Assembly: GCF_020054945.1 (NCBI RefSeq)
Contig: NZ_JAIHAU010000005.1
Location: forward strand, 1-64,000
Direction of reading: 5' to 3'
DNA length: 64,000 nucleotides
Origin: Mahella sp.
GTDB lineage: Bacteria > Bacillota > Clostridia > Mahellales > Mahellaceae
Shown piece by piece: positions 29,769-39,801 of the stretch. Below the pieces are notes generated by a model, which saw nothing but the letters and a program-made list of their open reading frames with translations, had not been told where the DNA came from and made no database searches. A program made the position numbers and the translations under genes. Each line of letters begins with the position of its first letter. Positions within the stretch are counted from its first letter, which is position 1.

Positions 29769-30038
29769 TCAACCTTCCAGGCCGTCGGCATCGATTTTTA
29801 TGCCCAGTACTTTTGCCTGCTTTATAAGGTACATATACTTGCGCCGGGCAGCCTCCACACCGTATATCGCATAGTCCACAAGGTCCGGGTCATTGACGCT
29901 GTTAAAGAAATTTTGCGCAGCCAGCCATTCCTCTCTGGCCTGCTGCAATGTATTCATAAATTCAACGGTTTCTTGGTCATACGCGCTGTTATCCTCGGGT
30001 ATATCGCCTAAGAAACTCAGAAAAGCCAACTTTTTCAT
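29769..30038 (-). CDS. YaaL-like (DUF2508) protein
   Basis: Small acidic protein between recR and bofA; DPDLVDYAIYGVEAARRKYMYLIKQAKVLGI. Confidence 0.75.
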   Translation of the reverse strand: MKKLAFLSFLGDIPEDNSAYDQETVEFMNTLQQAREEWLAAQNFFNSVNDPDLVDYAIYGVEAARRKYMYLIKQAKVLGIKIDADGLEG

Positions 30039-30111
30039 TTTAGGTTAATCCTCCCAATAGAATGAAATAGACATTTTAATTATTTCCATTCATTGAGAGG
30101 ATTATACATCA

Positions 30112-30711
30112 TCACATCTCGCGGCGTCCTTCCAATGCCCTGGCTATGGTCACCTCATCGGCATACTCCAGGTCGCCGCCCACCGGTATACCGTTGGCTA
30201 TGCGCGTCACCTTAAAGCCCATGGGTTTGAGCAGGCGCGATATATAAAGGGCCGTGGCCTCCCCTTCCACACTGGGATTTGTGGCCAGTATAACCTCTTT
30301 TACCTGGCTGTCGCGCAAACGGGTCAGCAGCTCCTTTATGCGTATGTCGTCGGGGCCCACGCCATCTATCGGGGATATTGCACCGTGCAATACATGGTAA
30401 AGCCCGTTATACCCTCGCGTTTTCTCCATAGCCACCACATCGGTAGGATTCTCCACGACGCATATCGTGCTGCTATCGCGTGCAGGGCTGCTGCATATCG
30501 CGCACGGGTCCACGTCGGTCAAGTTACCGCATATCGAGCAGTATATTATCTTATCCCGCGCATCGTTTATCGACTGGGCCAGGGTGTGTACGGCATCCTT
30601 GGGCATATGCAGCATATAAAAAGCTAACCTCTGCGCCGTCTTAGGCCCTATGCCGGGCAGTTTCGAGAGTTCGTTTATCAGACGCGAAATCGGTTCAGCA
30701 TAATAATTCAT
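30112..30711 (-). CDS. recR: Recombination mediator RecR
   Basis: [49 protein letters not shown] zinc finger; Toprim [21 protein letters not shown]-like segment. Confidence 0.97.
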   Translation of the reverse strand: MNYYAEPISRLINELSKLPGIGPKTAQRLAFYMLHMPKDAVHTLAQSINDARDKIIYCSICGNLTDVDPCAICSSPARDSSTICVVENPTDVVAMEKTRGYNGLYHVLHGAISPIDGVGPDDIRIKELLTRLRDSQVKEVILATNPSVEGEATALYISRLLKPMGFKVTRIANGIPVGGDLEYADEVTIARALEGRREM

Positions 30712-30723
30712 ATTTCGCCCCGG

Positions 30724-30921
30724 TTAAAATAGACCGGGTATATTTAATCCTCCTGTGAGTTTTTGCATTTCCTCAGCCATCATATCCTCGGCCTTATGCA
30801 ACGCCTCGTTGCACGCAGCCAGTATCAGATCCTGCAGCATCTCCACATCGTCCGAGTCCACAACCTGAGGGTCGATCTTTATATCGACGAGTTCCTTTTT
30901 ACCAAATCCTCCTTTTGGCAT
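30724..30921 (-). CDS. YbaB/EbfC nucleoid-associated protein, apparently internally truncated (65 aa)
   Basis: MPKGGF joined directly to [59 protein letters not shown]; the usual ~40-aa coiled region is absent. Confidence 0.85.
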   Translation of the reverse strand: MPKGGFGKKELVDIKIDPQVVDSDDVEMLQDLILAACNEALHKAEDMMAEEMQKLTGGLNIPGLF

Positions 30922-30936
30922 GTTCCGGTCCCCTTT

Positions 30937-32187
30937 CTATTTTAAATAATCCACTTCGGGATAGCTGCGCAGTATATCGTCCACCATGGCCTTAGCCACA
31001 TCGTATTGGCCTACCAGCGGATGGGACATGAGCGCCAGCACCGCCTTGTCGTATGAGCCTTCGTATATGGCCTGCACCGTCATGGATTCAAAAGCCTTAA
31101 CCGCCTGTACCAGGCCTCTTACATAAAGCGGCATCTTTATGGCATCGGTGCGCCACATCTTAAGCGCATCTATATCCTCCGCCACCTCTACTACCGCATT
31201 GTCATCCAGACCCGCTATACGTCCGCGATTGCGTATATTGACTATAAAGCGGCGTTTTTGGCCCGAAACATAGGCGGCCATAAACGGCACCACGGCGTGG
31301 CTGTACCATATAGCGTTCCTTTGCCTTATAAGCTGTGGTATCTCGTCGAGTTCAGGCTGTGCGAACAATCTGCTCAACTGTTGCTCGTTCTCATACAACA
31401 CCTGACCGCGCACAGGCTGTTGTCTTTGTTCCTCCACCACCTTGCTATGATGATAAAAATGCCGCAGAAACGGCACCGGCACCAGCCCCATGCCGCGCAC
31501 AAGGTCAGCGTCTATTCCCAGTCCGAGCTGTTCTGTATGCTCCAATACAGCGGCGGTAATATCATCTCCATTATAATATATATTACTATAAAAGCCGAGA
31601 TGATTCAAACCAAAATATCGTCCGCTCAGTCCGTCATAGTCGAGATTCAAAACGCCGGCCACGCGCTCGAGGACGACAAGCGGTAGATCGCATATCCCTA
31701 TTATATTTATATTCTCGCGATTTAAAATTGCCTCCACCACTATGCTGGCGGGATTGGTCAGATCCACCACCAGCGCTTCGGGCGCCCATCGGCGTATATC
31801 GGCTGCTATGTCGGCCATAACCGGCACGGTGCGAAGCGCACAGCTAAACCCGCCCGGGCCTACTGTTTCATCGCCGGTAATCCCATAGCGGCGCGGTATA
31901 GACTCGTCTATGGCTCTGGCTTGCATGCCGCCGACGCGGATCTGACATAATATAAGCTGGCTGCCTTCTATAGCCCTCTTGCGATCGGTGGTAAATGTAA
32001 CCGCGGTATCGATACCCGCTTTATGGAACATATTAGCTCCAAAACGCGCCAGATCTGCGAGTTTTGACTCGTTCCTCCCGTGCAGCGCCAGCTCTGTAAC
32101 CCTTATATCCTCCTTATGTTGCACTAACGCCTCAAAGAGCAGCGACGTATAGTAGCTGCTGCCACCAAGTACACTGAGTTTAATCAT
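30937..32187 (-). CDS. GH4-family glycosidase (6-phospho-beta-glucosidase type)
   Basis: MIKLSVLGGSSYYTSLLFEAL; CQIRVGGMQARAIDESIPRRYGITGDETVGPGGFSCALRT; ICDLP; GLNHLGF. Confidence 0.92.
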   Translation of the reverse strand: MIKLSVLGGSSYYTSLLFEALVQHKEDIRVTELALHGRNESKLADLARFGANMFHKAGIDTAVTFTTDRKRAIEGSQLILCQIRVGGMQARAIDESIPRRYGITGDETVGPGGFSCALRTVPVMADIAADIRRWAPEALVVDLTNPASIVVEAILNRENINIIGICDLPLVVLERVAGVLNLDYDGLSGRYFGLNHLGFYSNIYYNGDDITAAVLEHTEQLGLGIDADLVRGMGLVPVPFLRHFYHHSKVVEEQRQQPVRGQVLYENEQQLSRLFAQPELDEIPQLIRQRNAIWYSHAVVPFMAAYVSGQKRRFIVNIRNRGRIAGLDDNAVVEVAEDIDALKMWRTDAIKMPLYVRGLVQAVKAFESMTVQAIYEGSYDKAVLALMSHPLVGQYDVAKAMVDDILRSYPEVDYLK

Positions 32188-33835
32188 CTATTACCTCCAC
32201 TTTATCCTCTCCAAAAAGTTCTTTGGCTTTTTCCACTATGTCGACATCCTTTGCCGACTCATGCGCCGCAGATTGACCGGTAATACATTTTACCCTTAGT
32301 TCTTTGCCGGTTATAGCCGATATGGCCTTCTCCACCAACTGCCGGTTCTCATCCTTTTCGATAGCGGCAGCGAAGATGCTTTTACCCTCAGGAAATGCAA
32401 GCGTCAACTGTTCGCCTTCCAGAGCCGTCGGTGTGGCGTTGCACAGAAAGGTGTATACGGTCATCTTTTCCTTTTTTACAGCCTGCAATATGGCAGACCA
32501 TGCGCGCATGACCTCGTTTAATCCACCGGCTTTTGTCTCATTCTGCACTGAAGCAGGCTGAGCAGGCGGTTTGTCGGCAGCTTTGGGCTTTTTGGGGATC
32601 GGTTTGGCCTGCTGCGCCGGCTCGGTTTGAGCACTTTGTCTTTCGGCCCCTGCCGTGCCGCCGCTGTTCATCAATCTGTCCAGCTTGCCTTCCAGCATAT
32701 CCATGCGCGCTACTATGGCATCCATAGAGCTCGCCTCCCTCAAATGGCACAGCTTTATAACCATCATCTCCACGGTTATGCGCGGCTGAGCGGCAAAACG
32801 CAATTGATTATCGGTAACCGAGAGTATATCCATATATGCCACAAGCTTTTGCTCGTCGATCTTGTCGGCTTGGGCTTTGTAGATATCCATTTGATGCTGC
32901 GAGGCCCATATCATTGTCTCAGGCTGGCGGCAGGACTTGACTATCATGAGATCGCGCACATACCAAGCTATCTCGCGTACAAGGGCGGTTAGGTCCCTGC
33001 CCTGCTCCACCGCCTGGTCTATCGACGACAAAGCGCCTCCGTCATCTCCTGCTATAACGGCATCGATCAGACCGGCTATAAAGTCGGTGCCACTGGCGCC
33101 CAGCATATCCAATACGTCGGCATAACCTATATTGCCATCGCAAAAGGATAAGGCCTGATCCAGCATGCTCAGGGCGTCCCTCATAGCCCCCTGTGCCGAG
33201 CGCGCTATGAGCCGCAGCGCTTCATCCTCGGCGTGCATCTCCATAGCGGCCAGTATAACGCGCATGCGCTCGACCATATCCTGCTCGCCTATGCGCCTGA
33301 AATCGTAGCGCTGGCAGCGCGACAGTATGGTGGCGGGCAGGCGATGGGGCTCGGTGGTAGCCAGTATGAATATCACATGCTGCGGCGGCTCTTCCAATGT
33401 CTTGAGCAGCGCGTTAAAAGCACCCGTAGACAGCATATGCACCTCGTCTATTATATATATCTTATAGCTCCCTATGGTGGGGGGATACTTCACCTTCTCC
33501 CTCAGGTCACGTATCTCATCCACGCCGTTATTGGAAGCGGCATCTATCTCTATTATGTCCATATTGCTCTCATCGGAAAGCTTTGTACATACATCACAGC
33601 GGCCGCACGGATTACCGTCCACAGGCGACAGGCAATTGACTGCCCTGGCCATTATCTTGGCTGTGCTGGTCTTACCCGTACCCCTTGAGCCACAAAAAAG
33701 GTATGCGTGAGCTATGCGATGGTTCATTATCTGATGCCTCAACGTCCTGACAATGGCCGGCTGGCCGTACACATCGTCGAAGGTTTGAGGCCGCCATTTT
33801 CTGTATATCGCTGTATATGCCATAAACATCATCAC
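32180..33835 (-). CDS. dnaX: DNA polymerase III subunit gamma/tau
   Basis: YRKWRPQTFDDVYGQPAIVRTLRHQI; GSRGTGKTSTAKIMARAVNC; zinc module; IIDEVHMLSTGAFNALLKTLEEPP. Confidence 0.97.
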   Translation of the reverse strand: MMMFMAYTAIYRKWRPQTFDDVYGQPAIVRTLRHQIMNHRIAHAYLFCGSRGTGKTSTAKIMARAVNCLSPVDGNPCGRCDVCTKLSDESNMDIIEIDAASNNGVDEIRDLREKVKYPPTIGSYKIYIIDEVHMLSTGAFNALLKTLEEPPQHVIFILATTEPHRLPATILSRCQRYDFRRIGEQDMVERMRVILAAMEMHAEDEALRLIARSAQGAMRDALSMLDQALSFCDGNIGYADVLDMLGASGTDFIAGLIDAVIAGDDGGALSSIDQAVEQGRDLTALVREIAWYVRDLMIVKSCRQPETMIWASQHQMDIYKAQADKIDEQKLVAYMDILSVTDNQLRFAAQPRITVEMMVIKLCHLREASSMDAIVARMDMLEGKLDRLMNSGGTAGAERQSAQTEPAQQAKPIPKKPKAADKPPAQPASVQNETKAGGLNEVMRAWSAILQAVKKEKMTVYTFLCNATPTALEGEQLTLAFPEGKSIFAAAIEKDENRQLVEKAISAITGKELRVKCITGQSAAHESAKDVDIVEKAKELFGEDKVEVIDD

Positions 33836-33941
33836 CCATTACATTATACCAGAAATATATACATATAGACAAAAAACCGTTGAGTAGAGATAAAAAATAG
33901 TGTAAAATAGCTGAGTAGTAACGGAATTTAAAGGGAGAAAT

Positions 33942-35132
33942 ATGAAAAAATCAGATTACATGCAGCTGCCTAAGCGATTATCCACTTTGGAAGCCGCTTA
34001 TTGGTCGGCCAGCGCCTGCTATTATGCCTACATAGTGATGTATTTGAGCCAGCGAGGTTACAGCAACAGCTCTATAGGAGCTATTATGTCGCTGACCGCT
34101 GTTATATCCATAATATCACCGCCCATATGGGGTTATGTGAGCGATCGTACAGGGGCTATAAATAAGGTCATGGCCGCATGCGCCTCGCTGACCGCTATAG
34201 CAATACTTATATTGCCTTCTATAAATCAATTATGGGCCATAACCCTTATAATGGCTCTGATAGCCTTTACCGACAGCCCGAATCCACCGCTTTTGGACAG
34301 TGTGGTCATGCAGAATATGCACCGCATGAGCAATACCAGCTATGGAAGCATACGGCTGTGGGGGTCTGTAGGCTATGCCATAACAGCCTATCTTATAGGT
34401 CTATTTATGGAAATATACGGTACCGGCATTATGTTCATAGCATACAGCTTTTTCGCCATATTCATTATAAAAATGGTGCTGTCGTTACCCGATCCCGATG
34501 TTGTTATAAAGTCTGAGGATACCGCAAGCACTAAAGCGCACCCCAGCGCGCTATCACTGTTTACCAATCCGAATTTTGTGCTATTTCTGATATTCGGCTC
34601 GCTCCTTTTTACGCCGCATAAAGCCAGCTTTACATTTTTACCCCAGCTATTTTCGAGCATCGGTGGCACCAGCGCTCAATTGGGGGCGGCATGGTTTGTA
34701 TCGGCGGCCAGCGAAGCGCCGATATTATTTCTTGGGCAGCGCCTTAATACACGCTATAAGCCGTTGCATATCATATTGCTATCATCCGTATTTTTCATGG
34801 CGCGTTTGGTGATATACGCTTTTACCTATGCGCCATGGCTGGCTATATTGAATCAGGTATTGCAAGGCTTATCCTTTGGCCTGTTTCTGACCGGCACGGT
34901 ATATTATATAAACGAGATAGCCCCCGACGGCCTCAAGGCTACCGCTCAGACCATAGCCACCGCGGCATACATGGGCATAAGCGGCATACTGGGCAGTTAT
35001 CTCGGCGGCGTTATAATAGATCGCTACGAGATACACGCAATATATAAGGTAGGCATAATAGTGCAAGCCATAGCAGTGGCAGGCTTCGTGCTGTCCAATA
35101 TGATACTGCGTCATAAAAATGCTGATATATGA
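33942..35132 (+). CDS. MFS transporter (LacY/PPP-like)
   Basis: 12-TM pattern, WGYVSDRTG, YGSIRLWGSVGYA. Confidence 0.85.
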   Translation: MKKSDYMQLPKRLSTLEAAYWSASACYYAYIVMYLSQRGYSNSSIGAIMSLTAVISIISPPIWGYVSDRTGAINKVMAACASLTAIAILILPSINQLWAITLIMALIAFTDSPNPPLLDSVVMQNMHRMSNTSYGSIRLWGSVGYAITAYLIGLFMEIYGTGIMFIAYSFFAIFIIKMVLSLPDPDVVIKSEDTASTKAHPSALSLFTNPNFVLFLIFGSLLFTPHKASFTFLPQLFSSIGGTSAQLGAAWFVSAASEAPILFLGQRLNTRYKPLHIILLSSVFFMARLVIYAFTYAPWLAILNQVLQGLSFGLFLTGTVYYINEIAPDGLKATAQTIATAAYMGISGILGSYLGGVIIDRYEIHAIYKVGIIVQAIAVAGFVLSNMILRHKNADI

Positions 35133-35217
35133 TATAAATATGCGAACATATGTTTGACTTTTGAAGATAATAGCAGTATAATATAGGCGAAGATTGAGTT
35201 GGAAAGAGGACGAATAA

Positions 35218-36393
35218 ATGGATACCATAGAAAAGCTCGGTATATTGGGCATGGGTGCAAGATATGATATGTGCGGATGCGGCCGCGTCTCGGAAGACGA
35301 CTATATAAACAACGGTATCTACCGCGTCAAGACATCCGGCGGCACTTGCTCTATATTCAAGGTACTGCTATCCAACGAATGCACGCGTGACTGCGCATAT
35401 TGCCAAAACCGCGTACAACGCGATGTCCCGCGGACTACCATCGCGCCCGAGGACATGGCACGCCTTTTTATACAGCTTTTTCGCCAGCGCAAAGTGCAAG
35501 GCCTGTTTTTAAGTTCAGGCATACAGCCCAATTCCTCATCCAGCATGGATAATTTGATAAAAACAGCACAGATATTGCGTCAACGGTATAACTACAAGGG
35601 CTACATACATATGAAAATACTGCCCGGCGCCTCCACCGCGCATATAGAGGCGGCGGCAACAGTGACCAACAGATTGTCTATAAACCTCGAGGTGCCGGAT
35701 GCCGAGCATCTTAAAATGCTCAGCCGCTCTAAACGTTATGCCGATTTGGCCGGCGGTATGGAATATATAAACAAGCTAAGGCAAAAGGGCATACGCATAA
35801 GCCAAACCACTCAGTTCATAGTCGGAGCAACCGATGAGAGCGATAGGGACATCGTCTATGCCACGTGGAATCTGAAAGAACGTTTCTCACTGGCGCGCAC
35901 ATATTTCAGCGCGTTTACGCCGGTCATAGACACACCTCTTGAGAATAAGGCTCCTACGCCATTGATACGCGAAACGCGGCTATATCAGGTAGACTTTTTA
36001 TTCCGACAATATGGTTTTACTCCGGACCAGCTCGTATTCGATAACAGCGGCCACCTGCTGCAGGATGTCGACCCCAAAACGGCCTTTGCCCTACACAATC
36101 CCCAGCTATACCCCATAGAAATAAACAAGGCCGATTACCAAACGCTGCTGCTCATACCCGGTATAGGACCGATATCGGCAAAGCGCATAGAAGCCATGCG
36201 CCGCACCGGCAAAATCACAGACCCCATGCAGTTAAAGGCCACTGGCGCTGTTTTAAAGCACTTGCTGCCTTTTGTAACTATAAACGGCAAATATTATCCC
36301 TCGCTGGACTCCGCTGCCAAAGACGGGCAGCAGCTGACGCTGTGGGATTACAATATCGCCGGCGACAACAGGGCAGGTATAATTTCGGCATAG
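35218..36393 (+). CDS. Putative DNA modification/repair radical SAM protein (UDG-linked rSAM type) with C-terminal HhH
   Basis: CTRDCAYCQNR radical-SAM motif; MCGCGR N-terminus; GLFLSSGIQPNSSSSMDNLIKTAQILR; C-terminal LLLIPGIGPISAKRIEAMRRTGKI helix-hairpin-helix. Confidence 0.87.
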   Translation: MDTIEKLGILGMGARYDMCGCGRVSEDDYINNGIYRVKTSGGTCSIFKVLLSNECTRDCAYCQNRVQRDVPRTTIAPEDMARLFIQLFRQRKVQGLFLSSGIQPNSSSSMDNLIKTAQILRQRYNYKGYIHMKILPGASTAHIEAAATVTNRLSINLEVPDAEHLKMLSRSKRYADLAGGMEYINKLRQKGIRISQTTQFIVGATDESDRDIVYATWNLKERFSLARTYFSAFTPVIDTPLENKAPTPLIRETRLYQVDFLFRQYGFTPDQLVFDNSGHLLQDVDPKTAFALHNPQLYPIEINKADYQTLLLIPGIGPISAKRIEAMRRTGKITDPMQLKATGAVLKHLLPFVTINGKYYPSLDSAAKDGQQLTLWDYNIAGDNRAGIISA

Positions 36394-36400
36394 CGATTTC

Positions 36401-37183
36401 TCATCGTACCAGCTTTATTATGTCGCCTATGCCATCCACAACGTAATCGGGTTTTACGCTGGAATGCTCTAAATCATCAACAGTAGTCTCTCCGCTCAAT
36501 ACCAATATGGAGGTTATGCCGCCGTTAATGCCGGTTTGTATATCGGTATAAAGCCTGTCGCCCACTATGGCAAGCTGCTGCGGCCCTAATCCCGTTTTTT
36601 CGAATATACACCTTATTATCTCTCCGTACGGTTTTCCCACTATAAACGGCCGCTTGCCCGTCGAAGCCTCTATAAAAGCGATTATAGCGCCACAGTCCGG
36701 CATAACGCCGCCCTCCACAGGGCAATTGAGATCGGGATGCGTGGCTATATATGTTACACCCTCCCTTATAAAATCGCAGGCTTTCCACAGCTTGTCGTAT
36801 GTCAGCGTCGTATCAAAGCCCACTACCACGAAATCCGGTTCATCATCGACTATAGTAAGGCCGTATCCTTCCAATTCCTGCCGTAGATACGGCGTGCCGA
36901 CGAGAAATACGCGTCTGCCTTTATTTTGTGCGTTCAGATATATGGCGGTGGCCTGTCCGGACGTGAATACCTTATCGTCGGTGATATCGTCGAGCCCCAT
37001 TCGCCGTATTTTATCCGCATAAAAGGCGGCGCTTCTGGAAGAATTGTTGGTTAAAAAGAGATAATCTCGGCCGGTAGCTTTCAGAAACGCTATAAATTCC
37101 ATAGCGCCGGGCAGTAACCGGTCTCCCAAATAAAATGTTCCATCCATATCCAATATAAAACACTTGATATTATTTAACGCCAT
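36401..37183 (-). CDS. HAD-IIA family hydrolase (NagD-like)
   Basis: CFILDMDGTFYLGDRLLPGA; LTNNSSRS; VGDRLYTDIQTGINGGITSILVLSGET. Confidence 0.93.
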   Translation of the reverse strand: MALNNIKCFILDMDGTFYLGDRLLPGAMEFIAFLKATGRDYLFLTNNSSRSAAFYADKIRRMGLDDITDDKVFTSGQATAIYLNAQNKGRRVFLVGTPYLRQELEGYGLTIVDDEPDFVVVGFDTTLTYDKLWKACDFIREGVTYIATHPDLNCPVEGGVMPDCGAIIAFIEASTGKRPFIVGKPYGEIIRCIFEKTGLGPQQLAIVGDRLYTDIQTGINGGITSILVLSGETTVDDLEHSSVKPDYVVDGIGDIIKLVR

Positions 37184-37296
37184 AAGACCCTCTTCATATT
37201 CGTTTTTATTTATATTATACCATCACCTCTAATATATTCCTATAAAAAATCATCCGAGCGATTGACAGTCAGGAAAGAAAAACTAAGCTAGCAATT

Positions 37297-38283
37297 TTAT
37301 GTAGATTCTCTTTCAATCAACGTAATAGGCAGTATATTTTCTCTGCTTACCTCTTTGCCCTCAATTTGGCCTAAAATTATCTCAATAATTTTTTGAGCCA
37401 TCGCCTCTATCGGCTGCCTTATGGTCGTTAGTGGTGGGACAATAAGCTTTGCAATGTTAATATCGTCATAACCTACAATTTTCAAATCCTTAGGAACTTC
37501 TTTGCCTATTTCTTTAGCTGCATTTATAATCGTAGCCGCGATCAAGTCACTGCTAGCAAATACACCATCAATATCAGGGTGGTCCTCAAAAAGCTTAATA
37601 ATCAATTTTTTATACTCATCGATATCAAATACGTTTAATTTCGTTTCTACTACAACATTTTCGATGCTATGTTCTTTCACGATGTCCATAAAAGCTTTAT
37701 AACGATTATTTGCAGGCGTATTTAAAATCAATGGGCCACTGATATGTGCAATTTCCCTGCACCCTTTTTGTATCAATAGCTTTGTTGCTAATACACCTCC
37801 ATTGTAATTGTCCGACGCAACATACGGTATTTTCTCAGAAAAGTACCTGTCGACAGCAACTATAGGCAGGTTTACATTTAGATACTGCTCGGTTTCTAAA
37901 GTGTGACTTCCTATTATTATGCCATCAACTTGATGCCTTTTTAACATGTCTATATAGCTTTTCTCTTTCTCTACATCCTTCAGAGAATTACATAACAATA
38001 TTTTATAATTATTTTGATATGCGTAATACTCAATATAGCTTGTAAGCTCTGCAAAAAAAGGATGCGAGATACTGGGGATCAGAAGCCCTATTAAGTAAGA
38101 TTTTCTCCTATAAAGCGAACGAGCTAATTCATTAGGCTGATAATTTAGCTTTTTCATTGCTTCATACACTTTTTTTCTCGTCTTTTCGCTTATGTATCCC
38201 CTATTATTTAAAACTCTGGATACCGTCGTAACGGTTACACCAGCTTCTTCTGCCACATCTTTTATCGTAGCCATTACATCCAC
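37297..38283 (-). CDS. LacI-family transcriptional regulator (probable sucrose-operon repressor)
   Basis: ATIKDVAEEAGVTVTTVSRVLNNRGYISEKTRKKVYEAMKKLNYQPN HTH; last gene of sucrose cluster. Confidence 0.94.
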   Translation of the reverse strand: MDVMATIKDVAEEAGVTVTTVSRVLNNRGYISEKTRKKVYEAMKKLNYQPNELARSLYRRKSYLIGLLIPSISHPFFAELTSYIEYYAYQNNYKILLCNSLKDVEKEKSYIDMLKRHQVDGIIIGSHTLETEQYLNVNLPIVAVDRYFSEKIPYVASDNYNGGVLATKLLIQKGCREIAHISGPLILNTPANNRYKAFMDIVKEHSIENVVVETKLNVFDIDEYKKLIIKLFEDHPDIDGVFASSDLIAATIINAAKEIGKEVPKDLKIVGYDDINIAKLIVPPLTTIRQPIEAMAQKIIEIILGQIEGKEVSRENILPITLIEREST

Positions 38284-38323
38284 CTTTTGTTTATAAAGCT
38301 GTCTTTTATTTTATATAAACCTA

Positions 38324-39790
38324 TTATACCACATATTCCACCTCTTTCCCATTCTTATCTACGTAATTGATGACCGATCTGTATGAGCCTAAATCCACAA
38401 ATAAACTACAACGTTTATCATCTTTTACCCAAGAAAGGCTAATTTCATCTTTTTGGCAATCTTTAATTAAAAATTTCCCATCGAAAGCCTCATATTCATT
38501 TCTAAACCTTATCAGCTTCAATAATCTCTGAACGACATCTTTATGAACTGATTCCTCTATTTCATTCAAACTATAATTATGCCTATTTATCTCCCGCCCG
38601 TCTCCTGTAATTTTTGCTGCTTCAAAGTCATTTGCCCCGGCTAAAAGCCCTACGTAGTATACCTGGGGTATGCCTGGCGTGAAGAGTTGAATGGCTCTGG
38701 CTGCCAAATATGCATCATCATCACAATTTAATGCCGAATAATATGTGCATCTGATTTGATGTACATCAAAGCCATCTTCAGATTTATAGTTGTCTCCATA
38801 TATGAGGCTTAGATTCGCACCCCTTTGCACGCATATATCAACCACTTCTCTGGCCTTCTTAGTATCAATAAGCCCATCCAAATCGGGTTTCACAGGAATT
38901 CCATCATGGCAATCCAGCATCGTAAATTGATTCATAGGGCGATTTTTCAGATAATCATACAGCATTTCATTCGATCTGTTCATTAAAGTATAAAGAACAG
39001 TAAAAGGCAGAATAAAATCATAAATCCAAAATCCACGTTCCGCCAATTTATATTGTATTTCGAACTGCGAATGTACTTCTAAAAGCAATTCTATTCCACA
39101 AGAGGCCGCTTGGCTTTTTATCCAATCTAAAAATTCATATATTTCCGGTTCTACAAAAAAACAGCTGGTACCAATTTTTTTAATTACATATCCTACAGCA
39201 TCAAGCCTCACCATATTAACGCCAAAATTGCTAAATGTTTTTAAGATCCCTAATAAAAATTCTCTTGTTAAATTTGAGTTTATATCCAAATCAATCTGTT
39301 CTGATGGATCTGTCTTGCCAAAAGTCGTCCAAATCCTTTCTTCTTCACCTGTTTCTTCTATTTTGAATATTGAATATGGCAAAGGCCTTCGCAAAAATAT
39401 TTTTTCTATATCGCTTTTGACAGGTTTGCCGTCCTTCCAAAGTTTGTCTAGCGTAATAAACATATCAGCATATTCTGACGCTCTCCCTTTTTTCATAAAA
39501 TCCTGAAAATAGCTGGAATTCTTAGATATATGATTTACCATTACATCCAAAATAATATCAAAATTTTCAGCCATTTTCTTAATGTCGTACCATGTCCCAA
39601 ATTTAGGATCTATCTCGTTATATGTTATAGGGGCAAACCCTCTGTCGCCAGATGACGGGAAAGGAGGCAAAATATGAACGCCAGCAAATGTATCGGAAAA
39701 ATATTTCTCCAATACGTTGTTCAAAGCTTTTAGGTTGCCTCCCAAAGAGTCTGGATAAGTTATTAGTTGCACTTTATTATTAATCAACAT
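38324..39790 (-). CDS. Sucrose phosphorylase (GH13)
   Basis: VQLITYPDSLGGNLKALNNVLEKYFSDTFAGVHILPPFPSSGDRGFAPITYNEIDPKFGTW; typical. Confidence 0.93.
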   Translation of the reverse strand: MLINNKVQLITYPDSLGGNLKALNNVLEKYFSDTFAGVHILPPFPSSGDRGFAPITYNEIDPKFGTWYDIKKMAENFDIILDVMVNHISKNSSYFQDFMKKGRASEYADMFITLDKLWKDGKPVKSDIEKIFLRRPLPYSIFKIEETGEEERIWTTFGKTDPSEQIDLDINSNLTREFLLGILKTFSNFGVNMVRLDAVGYVIKKIGTSCFFVEPEIYEFLDWIKSQAASCGIELLLEVHSQFEIQYKLAERGFWIYDFILPFTVLYTLMNRSNEMLYDYLKNRPMNQFTMLDCHDGIPVKPDLDGLIDTKKAREVVDICVQRGANLSLIYGDNYKSEDGFDVHQIRCTYYSALNCDDDAYLAARAIQLFTPGIPQVYYVGLLAGANDFEAAKITGDGREINRHNYSLNEIEESVHKDVVQRLLKLIRFRNEYEAFDGKFLIKDCQKDEISLSWVKDDKRCSLFVDLGSYRSVINYVDKNGKEVEYVV

Positions 39791-39801
39791 TTAATACCAC
39801 C

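Noticed and set aside
29545-29772. 75-aa ORF between yaaL and bofA
   Set aside because: No conserved family features, overlaps the bofA start; region contains hairpins instead.
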